Shown piece by piece: positions 19,673 to 27,535 of a DNA stretch of 64,000 bases. The notes beneath the pieces were generated by a model. That model saw only the letters and a program-made list of their open reading frames with translations. It made no database searches and was not told where the DNA came from. The DNA is taken from NCBI GenBank assembly GCA_016715465.1, contig JADKAA010000029.1, forward strand, positions 2,294,001 through 2,358,000, given 5' to 3'. The position numbers and the translations under genes were made by a program. Source of the DNA: Saprospiraceae bacterium (lineage in GTDB: Bacteria; Bacteroidota; Bacteroidia; Chitinophagales; Saprospiraceae). Each line of letters starts with the position of its first letter. The first letter of the stretch is position 1.

Positions 19673-20575
19673 TTATTTTATTACCCTTACTTTAATAATT
19701 TTTACATCTTCGACCGGCCTGTCTGCACCATCGGTTTGCACCATGGCAATCTTGTCAATGATGTCGAGGCCTTTCACCACCTGACCAAAAACGGTATAAT
19801 CCCTATCCAGAAAAGGGGTTCCTCCCTGCTGGGTAAGAATGTCTTTCTGTTCTTGTGTATATCTGTACTTTTTCTGGATTTCCATTTGTTCCAATTGCCC
19901 TGCTGTCAATGGCTTACCCTGCACAATGTAAAACTGGGAACCTGATGATTTTTTTTCCGGATTCACCTGATCCCCCTGTCTTGCAGCCGATAATGCGCCT
20001 TTAATATGAATTAGTCCATCCACAAATTCGGCAGGTATGGTATATCCGGGACCGCCTGATCCAAGTCTTTGCCCTTTCCTGGCATTTTTACTGTCGGGGT
20101 CTCCACCCTGAATCATAAAACCATTAATTACCCGGTGAAAAAGCATGTCATCAAAATAGGCCGTTTCAGCAAGTTTTATAAAATTGTCCCTGTGCTGTGG
20201 CGTGCTGTCGTGCAACTTAATGGTGAGCGATCCCATGGTAGTTTCCATCTCTACCAAACAATCGTGTGGGGCATCAAATATCAATTCCTGTTCCATTGTG
20301 TTTTGTTTTTTTCCTTTTATGGCCGTGAGTTTAACCGTAAATTTTCCGGATGTGAGGTATTTATGGTCAGGCGACAGTTCAGTCGAACTGGTACCGTCAC
20401 CGAAATCCCAAACAAAGGATTCTGCCTTCTTGGACCGGTTGTCAAACCTTACTTTAGCGGGGGCAGAACCATCCTTTGTCTCAGCCACAAACGATGCCAT
20501 GGGCTTTGAGCAAGCATATAAAAACAGTACAAAAAAATAAAAGGTATATTTCATATTGGTGGCTGTTCTTCTCAT
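19673..20575 (-). CDS. PKD-domain cyclophilin peptidyl-prolyl isomerase lipoprotein
   Basis: The 300-residue product has a lipoprotein signal (MRRTATNMKYT, then FLYAC with the acylated cysteine). A PKD-like domain follows (about 30-105, motif VWDFGDGTSSTELSPDH), then a cyclophilin domain (about 110-300). Catalytic-type residues are present in LFHRVINGFMIQGGDPDS and SGSQFYIVQG. It probably assists folding of exported proteins at the outer membrane. The ATG at 20575 overlaps the stop of the upstream cyclophilin gene (TAATG), supporting this start and translational coupling; an in-frame ATG at 20554 is the alternative. The PKD fusion is unusual for a small PPIase. Confidence 0.9.
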   Translation of the reverse strand: MRRTATNMKYTFYFFVLFLYACSKPMASFVAETKDGSAPAKVRFDNRSKKAESFVWDFGDGTSSTELSPDHKYLTSGKFTVKLTAIKGKKQNTMEQELIFDAPHDCLVEMETTMGSLTIKLHDSTPQHRDNFIKLAETAYFDDMLFHRVINGFMIQGGDPDSKNARKGQRLGSGGPGYTIPAEFVDGLIHIKGALSAARQGDQVNPEKKSSGSQFYIVQGKPLTAGQLEQMEIQKKYRYTQEQKDILTQQGGTPFLDRDYTVFGQVVKGLDIIDKIAMVQTDGADRPVEDVKIIKVRVIK

Positions 20576-21204
20576 TATTTCATCCTTATTTTCATTGCAA
20601 TATCCTCTTTCGGTCTGTCAAATTCATCGGTGGGAACGGCCGCAATTTTATCCAATACATCAAGGCCTTCTACTATTTCACCAAACACTGTATAATCCAT
20701 GTCCAGCGCTGGCGCCCCGCCTACTTTCATATATTTGGCCTTTTGGTCTTCTGTATATTGAAATCCCTTTTCCTGCTCAATCTGTTTCAGATCGGCAGCT
20801 GTGACCTCGGCACCCTGCACCAAATAAAACTGAGATCCTGAGGATCTTTTTTCCGGATTTTCTTTTCTGGCAGCTGCCAAAGCTCCCCTGAAATGCAGGG
20901 CACCAATCTCTGGTTTTAACTCATATCCCGGACCACCATTGCCCAATTTTAACCGAGGGTCTTTTTTTTTGCTTTGTGGATCCCCCCCTTGCACTATATA
21001 TCCATAAATGACACGGTGGAAAAGTTGACCATCATAAAAGTGAGCTTTGACCAATTGAATAAAGTTTTTACTGTGAATGGGTGCTTCCTCCTTCAGTTTT
21101 ATTTCCATTTGACCATAAGGCGTTTCGATCACCACATGGGGCATCGGCAGGCACGAAGCAAATGAAATGCAGCTGAATAAAAGAATAACAATTCCCAATT
21201 TCAT
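20575..21204 (-). CDS. Cyclophilin-type peptidyl-prolyl isomerase lipoprotein
   Basis: The 209-residue product carries a lipoprotein signal peptide (MKLGIVILLFSC, then SFASC) and one cyclophilin domain. The active-site arginine and glutamine are in LFHRVIYGYIVQGGDP, with SSGSQFYLVQG further on. An insertion of about 40 residues (EVTAADLKQIEQEKGFQYTE) is shared with the downstream cyclophilin and marks the two as tandem paralogues. It is the probable first gene of a run with the PKD-cyclophilin, ppgK and scpA. A -7-like box lies 24 bp upstream. Confidence 0.92.
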   Translation of the reverse strand: MKLGIVILLFSCISFASCLPMPHVVIETPYGQMEIKLKEEAPIHSKNFIQLVKAHFYDGQLFHRVIYGYIVQGGDPQSKKKDPRLKLGNGGPGYELKPEIGALHFRGALAAARKENPEKRSSGSQFYLVQGAEVTAADLKQIEQEKGFQYTEDQKAKYMKVGGAPALDMDYTVFGEIVEGLDVLDKIAAVPTDEFDRPKEDIAMKIRMK

Positions 21205-21228
21205 TGGTAAAACTCCAGATTAAGTGGT

Positions 21229-21236
21229 CAAAATTA
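21229..21236 (-). promoter_or_regulatory. Candidate -7 box for the cyclophilin-ppgK-scpA run
   Basis: The minus strand reads TAATTTTG, fitting TAnnTTTG, 24 bp upstream of the cyclophilin start at 21204. The -33 element is not clear. Confidence 0.4.
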
Positions 21237-21300
21237 AGGATTTATTTGCATCCCCTGGCAGTGACTATTGTATATTAAAAACTATATACTTTAATAACTT

Positions 21301-22791
21301 TTAATTCAACAAGTTAAGTATGTTTTTTGCTTTTTTTATGTCAAAGTGAAGTGCCCTGTCTTCTTTTAAAAATGGAATTTGTTTCCTTACGATTGCATGC
21401 AGGTTCCGCGTCCTTTTACCAGAGCTTTCCACTCCCCTAAAGTCCAGTGCCTGAGCCGAAACCATCAACTCAATCGCATACACCGTATTGAGGTTGTCAC
21501 AGATTTTCAATAATCTGGTTGCCCCATTGGCGGCCATACTCACATGATCCTCCTGCCCCCTGCTGGAAACAATGCTATCTACAGAACTTGGGGTGCTCAA
21601 TTGTTTGTTCTGGCTCACCACAGATGCTGCGGTATATTGTGCAATCATAAAACCAGATGAAAGCCCGGGTGTCTGTGTGAGGTAAGCCGGAAGATCGCGT
21701 TCCCCATGTATAAGCTGATATGTCCTGCGCTCTGAGATGTTTGCGAGTTCCGAGAGTGCAATGCTTAAGTAATCGATTACCAGTGCCAGGTTCTGCGCAT
21801 GAAAATTACCCGCGCTGATGATCATGTTTTCTTCGTGCAATACATTGGGGTTATCGGTCACGGCATTTAGTTCATTTTCCACCACCTGAGCCACATGCTG
21901 GATGGCTGTGTAAGAAGCTCCATGAACCTGCGGTATGCACCTGAACGAATATGGATCCTGGACGCTGTAAATGCGTTTGCCTGCAATTTTGCTGTCTTTA
22001 AGCATTGACAATATTTCGGCAGCAATAAATGCCTGGTCGGCATTATTTCTGATTCTTGCGACTGTCGGGTGGAAAGGTTGCCTGGAACAGGCAAAGGCTT
22101 CAAGAGACATACAGGCAATTTGAGTAGTATATTTCACTGCCTGCCTCGATTTGTGTACTGCAATCATGGAGTGTGCCAACGAAAATTGGGTGCCGTTCAA
22201 AAGGGCAAGGCCTTCCTTTGCCTGAAGGGTGATGGGTTCCAAACCTAATTTTTTCATCACCCTGGATACAACTTCTGTTTTACCCTTGTAGGTACATTCC
22301 CCCTCTCCAATAAGCATAAGTGACAGGTGCGCAAGCGGGGCCAGATCGCCGGAAGCACCCAGGGAACCCTGTTCAAAAATGACAGGGGTTAAGCCTGCAT
22401 TATACAGATTTACCATGTGCTCCAGTAAAGTGATGGTAATGCCAGAGCATGCTTTACTAAGGTTAATGATTTTAAGTAAAAATATCAGCTTGCACACTTC
22501 GGTTTCCAAAGCTGCGCCGGCGCCACAGGCATGGGATCTTACCAGGTTTTCCTGCAATGCTTTAAGTTCGCCCTTGCCTATCTGCACGTTGCATAAAGAA
22601 CCAAAGCCCGTATTTATGCCATAATAAAGCGCTCCCTTTGTATCCAATTTTTCATCCAAAAACCGTCGGTTTTGTTCGACTTTCCGGATGACTTTGGGGT
22701 CAATTATCAAACGAATTTCATTGCTTTTGACTACCTCGATGATTTGATCTATGGTATAGATCCTGTCCCTGATGACAAAGCTTTGTGGCAT
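21301..22791 (-). CDS. hutH: Histidine ammonia-lyase
   Basis: The 496-residue cytoplasmic enzyme deaminates L-histidine to urocanate, the first step of histidine degradation. The Ala-Ser-Gly triad that cyclises to the MIO electrophile is at residues 146-148 in GSLGASGDLAPLAHL. Further family motifs are YGINTGFGSL near the N terminus and QDPYSFRCIPQVHGA in the middle. Length agrees with HutH (about 500). No hutU, hutI or formiminotransferase gene is adjacent, so the rest of the pathway must be elsewhere or absent. Tyrosine or phenylalanine ammonia-lyase activity is a possible alternative in this superfamily. Confidence 0.92.
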   Translation of the reverse strand: MPQSFVIRDRIYTIDQIIEVVKSNEIRLIIDPKVIRKVEQNRRFLDEKLDTKGALYYGINTGFGSLCNVQIGKGELKALQENLVRSHACGAGAALETEVCKLIFLLKIINLSKACSGITITLLEHMVNLYNAGLTPVIFEQGSLGASGDLAPLAHLSLMLIGEGECTYKGKTEVVSRVMKKLGLEPITLQAKEGLALLNGTQFSLAHSMIAVHKSRQAVKYTTQIACMSLEAFACSRQPFHPTVARIRNNADQAFIAAEILSMLKDSKIAGKRIYSVQDPYSFRCIPQVHGASYTAIQHVAQVVENELNAVTDNPNVLHEENMIISAGNFHAQNLALVIDYLSIALSELANISERRTYQLIHGERDLPAYLTQTPGLSSGFMIAQYTAASVVSQNKQLSTPSSVDSIVSSRGQEDHVSMAANGATRLLKICDNLNTVYAIELMVSAQALDFRGVESSGKRTRNLHAIVRKQIPFLKEDRALHFDIKKAKNILNLLN

Positions 22792-22807
22792 TTTAAAGAT
22801 TTTGCCG

Positions 22808-22815
22808 CAAATATA
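22808..22815 (-). promoter_or_regulatory. Candidate -7 box for hutH
   Basis: The minus strand reads TATATTTG (TAnnTTTG), 16 bp upstream of the hutH ATG, which would give a very short leader. Confidence 0.4.
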
Positions 22816-22891
22816 ACCATGCTTTTGGGCTTTTACTTCTACAGATGCTATGATACAGGTATTTCACCTTCGAAAAATCATCCGGTTTGAG

Positions 22892-22899
22892 TAACTTTG
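22892..22899 (+). promoter_or_regulatory. Candidate -7 box for the NRAMP-like/pxpA/Kir operon
   Basis: TAACTTTG matches TAnnTTTG and ends 22 bp before the ATG at 22922. No good -33 TTTG is seen at the expected distance. Confidence 0.45.
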
Positions 22900-22921
22900 G
22901 TAAATTATAATACTTACCGGA

Positions 22922-24112
22922 ATGAAAATTCGATTTCCCCATTTAGGTCCGGGGGTTCTTATCACCAGTGCATTTATAGGCCCGGGAACGGTAACCCTCT
23001 GTCTGTTGGCGGGTACAACAGCCGGGCTAGATCTGCTTTGGGCCGTTGTTTTTTCAACTGTAGCTACAGTTATCCTGCAGGACATGGTGGTGAGAATGGC
23101 ATTTCATACCAAAACCGGCCTGGAAGAATGCTTAAAAAATAAAATTCAATTCCCAGTCCTCAAAATTGCCCTCATCATCTATGTCTTTACCGCAATCATC
23201 CTGGGCAACTCGGCCTATGAAAGCGGCAACCTTGCCGGGACTTCGCTTGGAGTAGAATTAATGGAAATTCATTTGCATCGATCTCTTATACTTTGGCTGA
23301 TTTTCATTACTTGTGCCCTTGCGTTTATCCGGGGTAGTTTCAATATGCTAAAAAAGATACTTGGCTTTTTGGTTTTTGCCATGAGTTTAAGTTTTATCAC
23401 CATGGCTTCAATCCTGTTTCCCGGGCTGATGCCGCTGATTAAAGGAGGATTTATACCCACAATCACTTCTGAGACCGCCATGCTTGCGGTTGGTTTGATA
23501 GGCACCACCATTGTTCCCTACAATTTATTTTTACATGCCTCTGCGATTTCCGGCATTGAAAAACCTGACCTTCAATCGTTGCGCTTAGATTCAGCTGCAG
23601 CCATTTCGGTTGGGGGCATCATATCGATGGCCATTGTGATAATCGGCAATACCGCCTATGGTTCGCAGATCACAGCGGCTGCCGATATGGCGGCCATTCT
23701 TAAAATGCACATCGGAACTTACGGTGTTTACTTATTTGGTGTTGGACTTTTTGCCGCAGGGTTGAGCTCTGCCTTGACAGCTCCCATGGCTGCAGGCTTT
23801 GTAGCCGCTGGCCTTTTCTCCTGGAATAAAAACCTGAATCATTTCAAAGTCAAAGGTGTCCAGCTGTTTGTGCTTACAGCCGGTTTATTGGTTTCCCTCA
23901 GTCAGGCAAACAACATCTCAGTCATTAAGATCGCTCAGGTAATCAATGGCATCTTACTCCCCTGTTTTGTCATATTTCTACTTTGGGTGTTGAACGACAG
24001 AAGTTTGATGAAAGTATATAAAAACAATTTTTTTCAAAATATAGCGGGCGTATTGGTAGTAATCATCACACTGGCGCTGGCTTTTAAATCGATCATAAAT
24101 ATTTTGAATTGA
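22922..24112 (+). CDS. NRAMP-family transporter with atypical substrate-site motifs
   Basis: The 396-residue inner-membrane protein has about 11 hydrophobic helices and the NRAMP (LeuT-like) layout. In classical manganese/iron NRAMPs, helix 1 carries DPGN and helix 6 carries MPHN. Here the aligned positions read GPGT (residues 20-23) and VPYN (198-201), so the metal-coordinating Asp, Asn and Met are absent and only the helix-6 Asn remains. The fold assignment is firm, but the substrate is not: a proton-coupled manganese importer should not be assumed. It overlaps pxpA by 4 bp (TTGA). A NRAMP-like gene (ycsG) also neighbours pxpA in Bacillus subtilis, suggesting a functional link to 5-oxoproline metabolism. 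Confidence 0.85.
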   Translation: MKIRFPHLGPGVLITSAFIGPGTVTLCLLAGTTAGLDLLWAVVFSTVATVILQDMVVRMAFHTKTGLEECLKNKIQFPVLKIALIIYVFTAIILGNSAYESGNLAGTSLGVELMEIHLHRSLILWLIFITCALAFIRGSFNMLKKILGFLVFAMSLSFITMASILFPGLMPLIKGGFIPTITSETAMLAVGLIGTTIVPYNLFLHASAISGIEKPDLQSLRLDSAAAISVGGIISMAIVIIGNTAYGSQITAAADMAAILKMHIGTYGVYLFGVGLFAAGLSSALTAPMAAGFVAAGLFSWNKNLNHFKVKGVQLFVLTAGLLVSLSQANNISVIKIAQVINGILLPCFVIFLLWVLNDRSLMKVYKNNFFQNIAGVLVVIITLALAFKSIINILN

Positions 24113-24834
24113 ACAGATTACCCATAAATATAGATTGTGGCGAAAATTACGGTGCATATGGCCCCTTTCCAGACATGGAAATCGTATCGAATGCAGACCT
24201 GCTAAATGTTGCCTGTGGTTTTCACGCAGGAGATGCAAGCCAAATCATTCGCACCATACAACATGGCGCCAACCATCATAAGCTGATTGGCGCACACCCC
24301 TCCTTTCCCGATCTCCAGGGTTTTGGGAGACGGTATATGGATATGGAACAAGAAGAACTGCAGGATGTCATTTTTTTTCAAATTGCCACCATTCATGGAA
24401 TTTGCTCCAGTCTGGGAACCAGCCTTCATCATGTAAAAGCACACGGAGCGCTATACAATGCAGCTTGTCACAGGGAAAAAGAGGCAACTGCGCTGATTTC
24501 CCAGGTAATTAAATTTGGGAAAAATGTGGCCTTACTGGCCCCGGCAGGATCATTAATGGCTGAAATGGCCACGGCCGCTGGTATCATGTTAATCAAAGAA
24601 GGTTTCGCAGATCGTAAGTACTTGCAGGATCTTACGCTGATGAAAAGAAGTGAAAATGGCTCCATCCTGCTTAAACCTGAAGAGGTGTTGAAACAATATG
24701 AAACCATATGTCAGGGCTTTGTATATGATGTCAACAATCAAAAAATCAATATCGAGGCAGACACAATTTGTATCCATGGTGATCACCCCCATCTTTCCAA
24801 AATCCTAAAATTATTCCATGAATCCAGGAACTAA
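24109..24834 (+). CDS. pxpA: 5-oxoprolinase subunit A (LamB/YcsF family)
   Basis: The 241-residue product is the LamB/YcsF-family subunit that, with PxpB and PxpC, hydrolyses 5-oxoproline (pyroglutamate) to glutamate using ATP. Family motifs are NIDCGENYGAYGPFPD at the N terminus, NVACGFHAGDAS, HHVKAHGALYN and EGFADRKY, ending with a CIHGDHPH segment. The TTG start at 24109 is required: the next ATG would delete the conserved N terminus, and TTG overlaps the NRAMP-like stop as TTGA. No pxpB or pxpC follows in this window; a potassium-channel gene does, overlapping pxpA by 17 bp. Confidence 0.9.
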   Translation: MNRLPINIDCGENYGAYGPFPDMEIVSNADLLNVACGFHAGDASQIIRTIQHGANHHKLIGAHPSFPDLQGFGRRYMDMEQEELQDVIFFQIATIHGICSSLGTSLHHVKAHGALYNAACHREKEATALISQVIKFGKNVALLAPAGSLMAEMATAAGIMLIKEGFADRKYLQDLTLMKRSENGSILLKPEEVLKQYETICQGFVYDVNNQKINIEADTICIHGDHPHLSKILKLFHESRN

Positions 24835-25741
24835 ACACGAAGGACACCTTGCAGAGCATATGGGTTTTGGCCAAAGGTTTTCCGGCAATAATCGGCTGGT
24901 TAACCCCGACGGCTCCTTTAATGTAATTCGGTCAGGCAGCCAAATGTCAAGCCCTTATGAGCACCTTGTCAATGTCAAATGGCCATTCTTCCTTTTAGAA
25001 CTTTTATTGATATTTTTAACCATCAATGCACTTTTTGCCCTCACTTATTGGCTCAATGGCATAGAAAACCTGCACGGCAAACCGGAGGATGGGTTTCAGG
25101 ATTTTCTGCACTGTTTCTTTTTCAGTGTCCAAACATTCACCACCGTGGGTTATGGTTATCTTAATCCCCAGGACAATTACACCAACGTTTTATCTTCGGT
25201 CAACAGCGTCCTTGGATTGACGTGTTATGCACTTGCCACCGGTTTGCTTATCACCAGGTTTTCAAAAGCTGACGTGAAAATCACATTCAGCGATAACTTA
25301 CTCCTTTCTCCATTCAACGATAAAAATTCACTTCAACTGCGCATGGTGAATTCCGGAAGAAACACCCTGATCAACATGGAAGCTTCTTCTACCATTACCT
25401 GGTTGGAGGATGTGGAAGGTGTGAAACGCAGAAAATTCAACCGGCTAAAACTCGAATTGGATTTTATTTATCTGTTCCCCCTAAATTGGACCCTGGTACA
25501 CATCATTGATGAATCAAGCCCCTTTTTTAATAAAACCAGAGCGGAATTGATTGCACAAAACACAGAAATCCTGGTGATGGTCAGGGGTTACGATGACACC
25601 TACAATCAATATATATTTAAAAATCATTCATATTATATTGACTGTCTGATAGATAATGCCATTTTTCTCCCTATGTACGACAGCCGGGATTCAAATACCC
25701 TGCTTCACATTGAAAAGCTGAATGATTATAAAAAGCTATAG
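24818..25741 (+). CDS. Inward-rectifier-type (KirBac-like) potassium channel
   Basis: The 307-residue channel subunit has a slide-helix region (NRLVNPDGSFNVIRSG), outer helix (about 50-75), pore helix and selectivity filter TVGYG (residues 109-113), inner helix (about 125-147), and a C-terminal immunoglobulin-like cytoplasmic domain typical of Kir and KirBac channels. It should form a tetramer in the inner membrane and conduct potassium. The start overlaps the pxpA end by 17 bp, so the two are translationally linked. Why a potassium channel would accompany pxpA is not known; a common transcript is the only evidence for a shared role. Confidence 0.9.
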   Translation: MNPGTKHEGHLAEHMGFGQRFSGNNRLVNPDGSFNVIRSGSQMSSPYEHLVNVKWPFFLLELLLIFLTINALFALTYWLNGIENLHGKPEDGFQDFLHCFFFSVQTFTTVGYGYLNPQDNYTNVLSSVNSVLGLTCYALATGLLITRFSKADVKITFSDNLLLSPFNDKNSLQLRMVNSGRNTLINMEASSTITWLEDVEGVKRRKFNRLKLELDFIYLFPLNWTLVHIIDESSPFFNKTRAELIAQNTEILVMVRGYDDTYNQYIFKNHSYYIDCLIDNAIFLPMYDSRDSNTLLHIEKLNDYKKL

Positions 25742-25796
25742 GGTATATTAAACCTTGTGCTATTAATTCAGTCAAAAAGACAATCAATTGAGCTTT

Positions 25797-26336
25797 ATGC
25801 CATATCCTGAAGACGAAGAAATTCTCAACCTGCTACGAAACGAAGTGACGCTGGAGCGCGGTTTCAGGCTGTTGATGCAAACGTATCAGGAAAAAATGTA
25901 TTGGCACATACGAAGAATTGTGGGAAGCCATGATGATGCGGATGACGTGATACAAAATACTTTTATAAAGGCTTTCAAAGGTTTCAAAGGTTTTGAGGAG
26001 CGGTCAAGTCTTTATACGTGGTTGTACAGAATTGCTACCAACGAAGCATTGTCCTACCAGAAATCCAGAAAGGCAAAAGCCATCGTTTCTATTGATGATC
26101 ACGATCATTACCTGGAGGAAAAATCGGGTGAGGATTTTGATACCGAAAAGGCAGTGGAAAAACTGAACAAAGCCCTAACCGAACTGCCAGAAAAACAAAG
26201 AATAGTGTTTAACCTAAGGTATTATGATGAGATGAGTTATCAGGATATGTCAGAAATTCTTGAAACTTCTGTAGGGGCCCTGAAAGCTTCCTATCATCAT
26301 GCCGTAAAAAAAATAGAAGCCCGGTTACTGGCTTGA
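25797..26336 (+). CDS. ECF-type RNA polymerase sigma factor
   Basis: The product of about 179 residues contains sigma region 2 (about 20-90; DDADDVIQNTFIKAFKGFKG, then YTWLYRIATNEAL) and region 4 (about 115-175; LPEKQRIVFNLRYYDEMSYQ). The ATG at 25797 is preferred; a TTG at 25788 would add three residues. The stop overlaps the next gene as TTGA. The next two genes, a one-helix membrane protein and a Spy-like periplasmic protein, form the usual Bacteroidota module in which an ECF factor is held by its anti-sigma factor and responds to envelope signals. Confidence 0.93.
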   Translation: MPYPEDEEILNLLRNEVTLERGFRLLMQTYQEKMYWHIRRIVGSHDDADDVIQNTFIKAFKGFKGFEERSSLYTWLYRIATNEALSYQKSRKAKAIVSIDDHDHYLEEKSGEDFDTEKAVEKLNKALTELPEKQRIVFNLRYYDEMSYQDMSEILETSVGALKASYHHAVKKIEARLLA

Positions 26337-26929
26337 ATAGAATGGCCGAAAAAAAACAACATATGGATGATTCAGATTATGTTTCCGAAACACTTGCCGG
26401 ATTAATGAAAAAAATCAGAAATGAACCCTTACCTTCTGGCTATTTTCAGGATGTGGAAACAAAGGTAATGTCCAGAATTCAGCTGGAAAAATTCAAGGGA
26501 GAACCATCGGACGAGGTGCCTCTGGATTATTTTGACAATCTGCCGGACCGGGTAATGGAAAGGGTGGGTCAGTCAAGCAGGGCAGGGCAAGTATTATTGA
26601 TGAGTCGTCTAAGATGGTTTGCCATTGCGGCTTCTTTTGTTCTGGTAATTTTTGCGGTTGGAAAATGGAATCCATCGAAAAATGATGTCCCGAAATTAGC
26701 CCGCAATTTTGAAGCGCTAAATGACGGCTTTGCCAATGACCTTACTTCAGAGGATATGGAATACCTCATCGGCCAATTTAATTCTGAAGAGGATCTTCAC
26801 TTGCTGAAAAGCATGGAACAACTTGATCACAATGCCCTCCCTGAGATTAAAGCCTCTACGTCAGAAGAAGAATTGTTTCAGGATATACTTACCGATGAAG
26901 ATATTGAGTACCTCAACGAAATTATGTAA
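26333..26929 (+). CDS. Probable anti-sigma factor with one transmembrane helix
   Basis: The 198-residue product has a polar N-terminal part (about 1-95), one transmembrane helix (about 100-115, WFAIAASFVLVIFAVG) and an acidic C-terminal part. The N-terminal half has two similar segments (PLPSGYFQDVETKVMSRI and PLDYFDNLPDRVMERV). The C-terminal half also has two (LTSEDMEYLIGQF and LTDEDIEYLNEIM). A zinc-binding anti-sigma motif is not present. Assignment as anti-sigma factor rests on topology and on position immediately after the ECF gene. The start is the TTG overlapping the sigma stop (TTGA), or an ATG at 26342. Confidence 0.75.
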   Translation: MNRMAEKKQHMDDSDYVSETLAGLMKKIRNEPLPSGYFQDVETKVMSRIQLEKFKGEPSDEVPLDYFDNLPDRVMERVGQSSRAGQVLLMSRLRWFAIAASFVLVIFAVGKWNPSKNDVPKLARNFEALNDGFANDLTSEDMEYLIGQFNSEEDLHLLKSMEQLDHNALPEIKASTSEEELFQDILTDEDIEYLNEIM

Positions 26930-26980
26930 TTGACCACTTACATGTTTAAAACATTCCCAAACTGGAAAAAATTAAATAGA

Positions 26981-27427
26981 ATGAAGAAAACCCTGATTTT
27001 AACCTTTCTGCTCCTGATCGTGGCCTCCTCCGTTTGGAGCCAGCCCGGAAAAAGAAAAGAAGCCCTCGAAGACCGGATAAAATCGCTGAAAATTGCCTTT
27101 ATAACTGAGAAACTGGCTTTGACCCCTGATGAATCGGAAAAGTTCTGGCCGGTGTACAATCAGATGGAGGGTGAGCGGGCAGCGCTCTATGCAGAAAAAA
27201 AATCGGAGATTGACGAAGATATTTCTGAAAAAGACGCCCAGGCCTATATCAACAGACATTTTGAGGTAAGGGACAAGGAGCTGCTCTTGGAAAGAAAGTA
27301 TGTGGATAAATTCAAGACTTTTTTGCCAGTAAGTAAAGTGGCAAGACTACTTTGGGTAGAAAAGCAGTTTAGACAGGAAATCATGTCCAACATCATCAAC
27401 AAAGCCAGAAACAGGAAGGGCAGATAA
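26981..27427 (+). CDS. Spy/CpxP-like periplasmic protein of the ECF module
   Basis: The 148-residue product starts at the ATG at 26981, which gives a clear signal peptide (MKKTLILTFLLLIVASSVWS, cut before QPG). The frame is open upstream to 26930, but that would bury the signal. The mature protein is charged and helical (EKLALTPDESEKFWPVYNQM, then ERKYVDKFKTFLPVSKVARL). This resembles the LTxxQ-type periplasmic proteins often found with Bacteroidota ECF sigma factors and annotated as sensors. A role in periplasmic stress sensing or chaperoning is inferred from context. Confidence 0.8.
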   Translation: MKKTLILTFLLLIVASSVWSQPGKRKEALEDRIKSLKIAFITEKLALTPDESEKFWPVYNQMEGERAALYAEKKSEIDEDISEKDAQAYINRHFEVRDKELLLERKYVDKFKTFLPVSKVARLLWVEKQFRQEIMSNIINKARNRKGR

Positions 27428-27504
27428 AATATTTGCCTCACTTTTGAACCGGATTTTTAACAAACTGTTGTGATATTCAGTCCAGGGGCATTGACATTTA
27501 TTTT

Positions 27505-27512
27505 TAACTTTG
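27505..27512 (+). promoter_or_regulatory. Candidate -7 box for ahcY
   Basis: TAACTTTG (TAnnTTTG) ends 23 bp upstream of the ahcY ATG. No SAH-riboswitch-like structure was apparent in the 108-bp gap. Confidence 0.45.
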
Positions 27513-27535
27513 TGCCCTGAAAATCAGACATCATT

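Noticed and set aside
22922..24112. Naming the transporter mntH
   Set aside because: The DPGN and MPHN metal-site motifs are replaced, so manganese transport is not supported.
26930..26980. Start of the Spy-like protein at the TTG at 26930
   Set aside because: It would place 17 extra residues before a canonical signal peptide beginning at the ATG at 26981.
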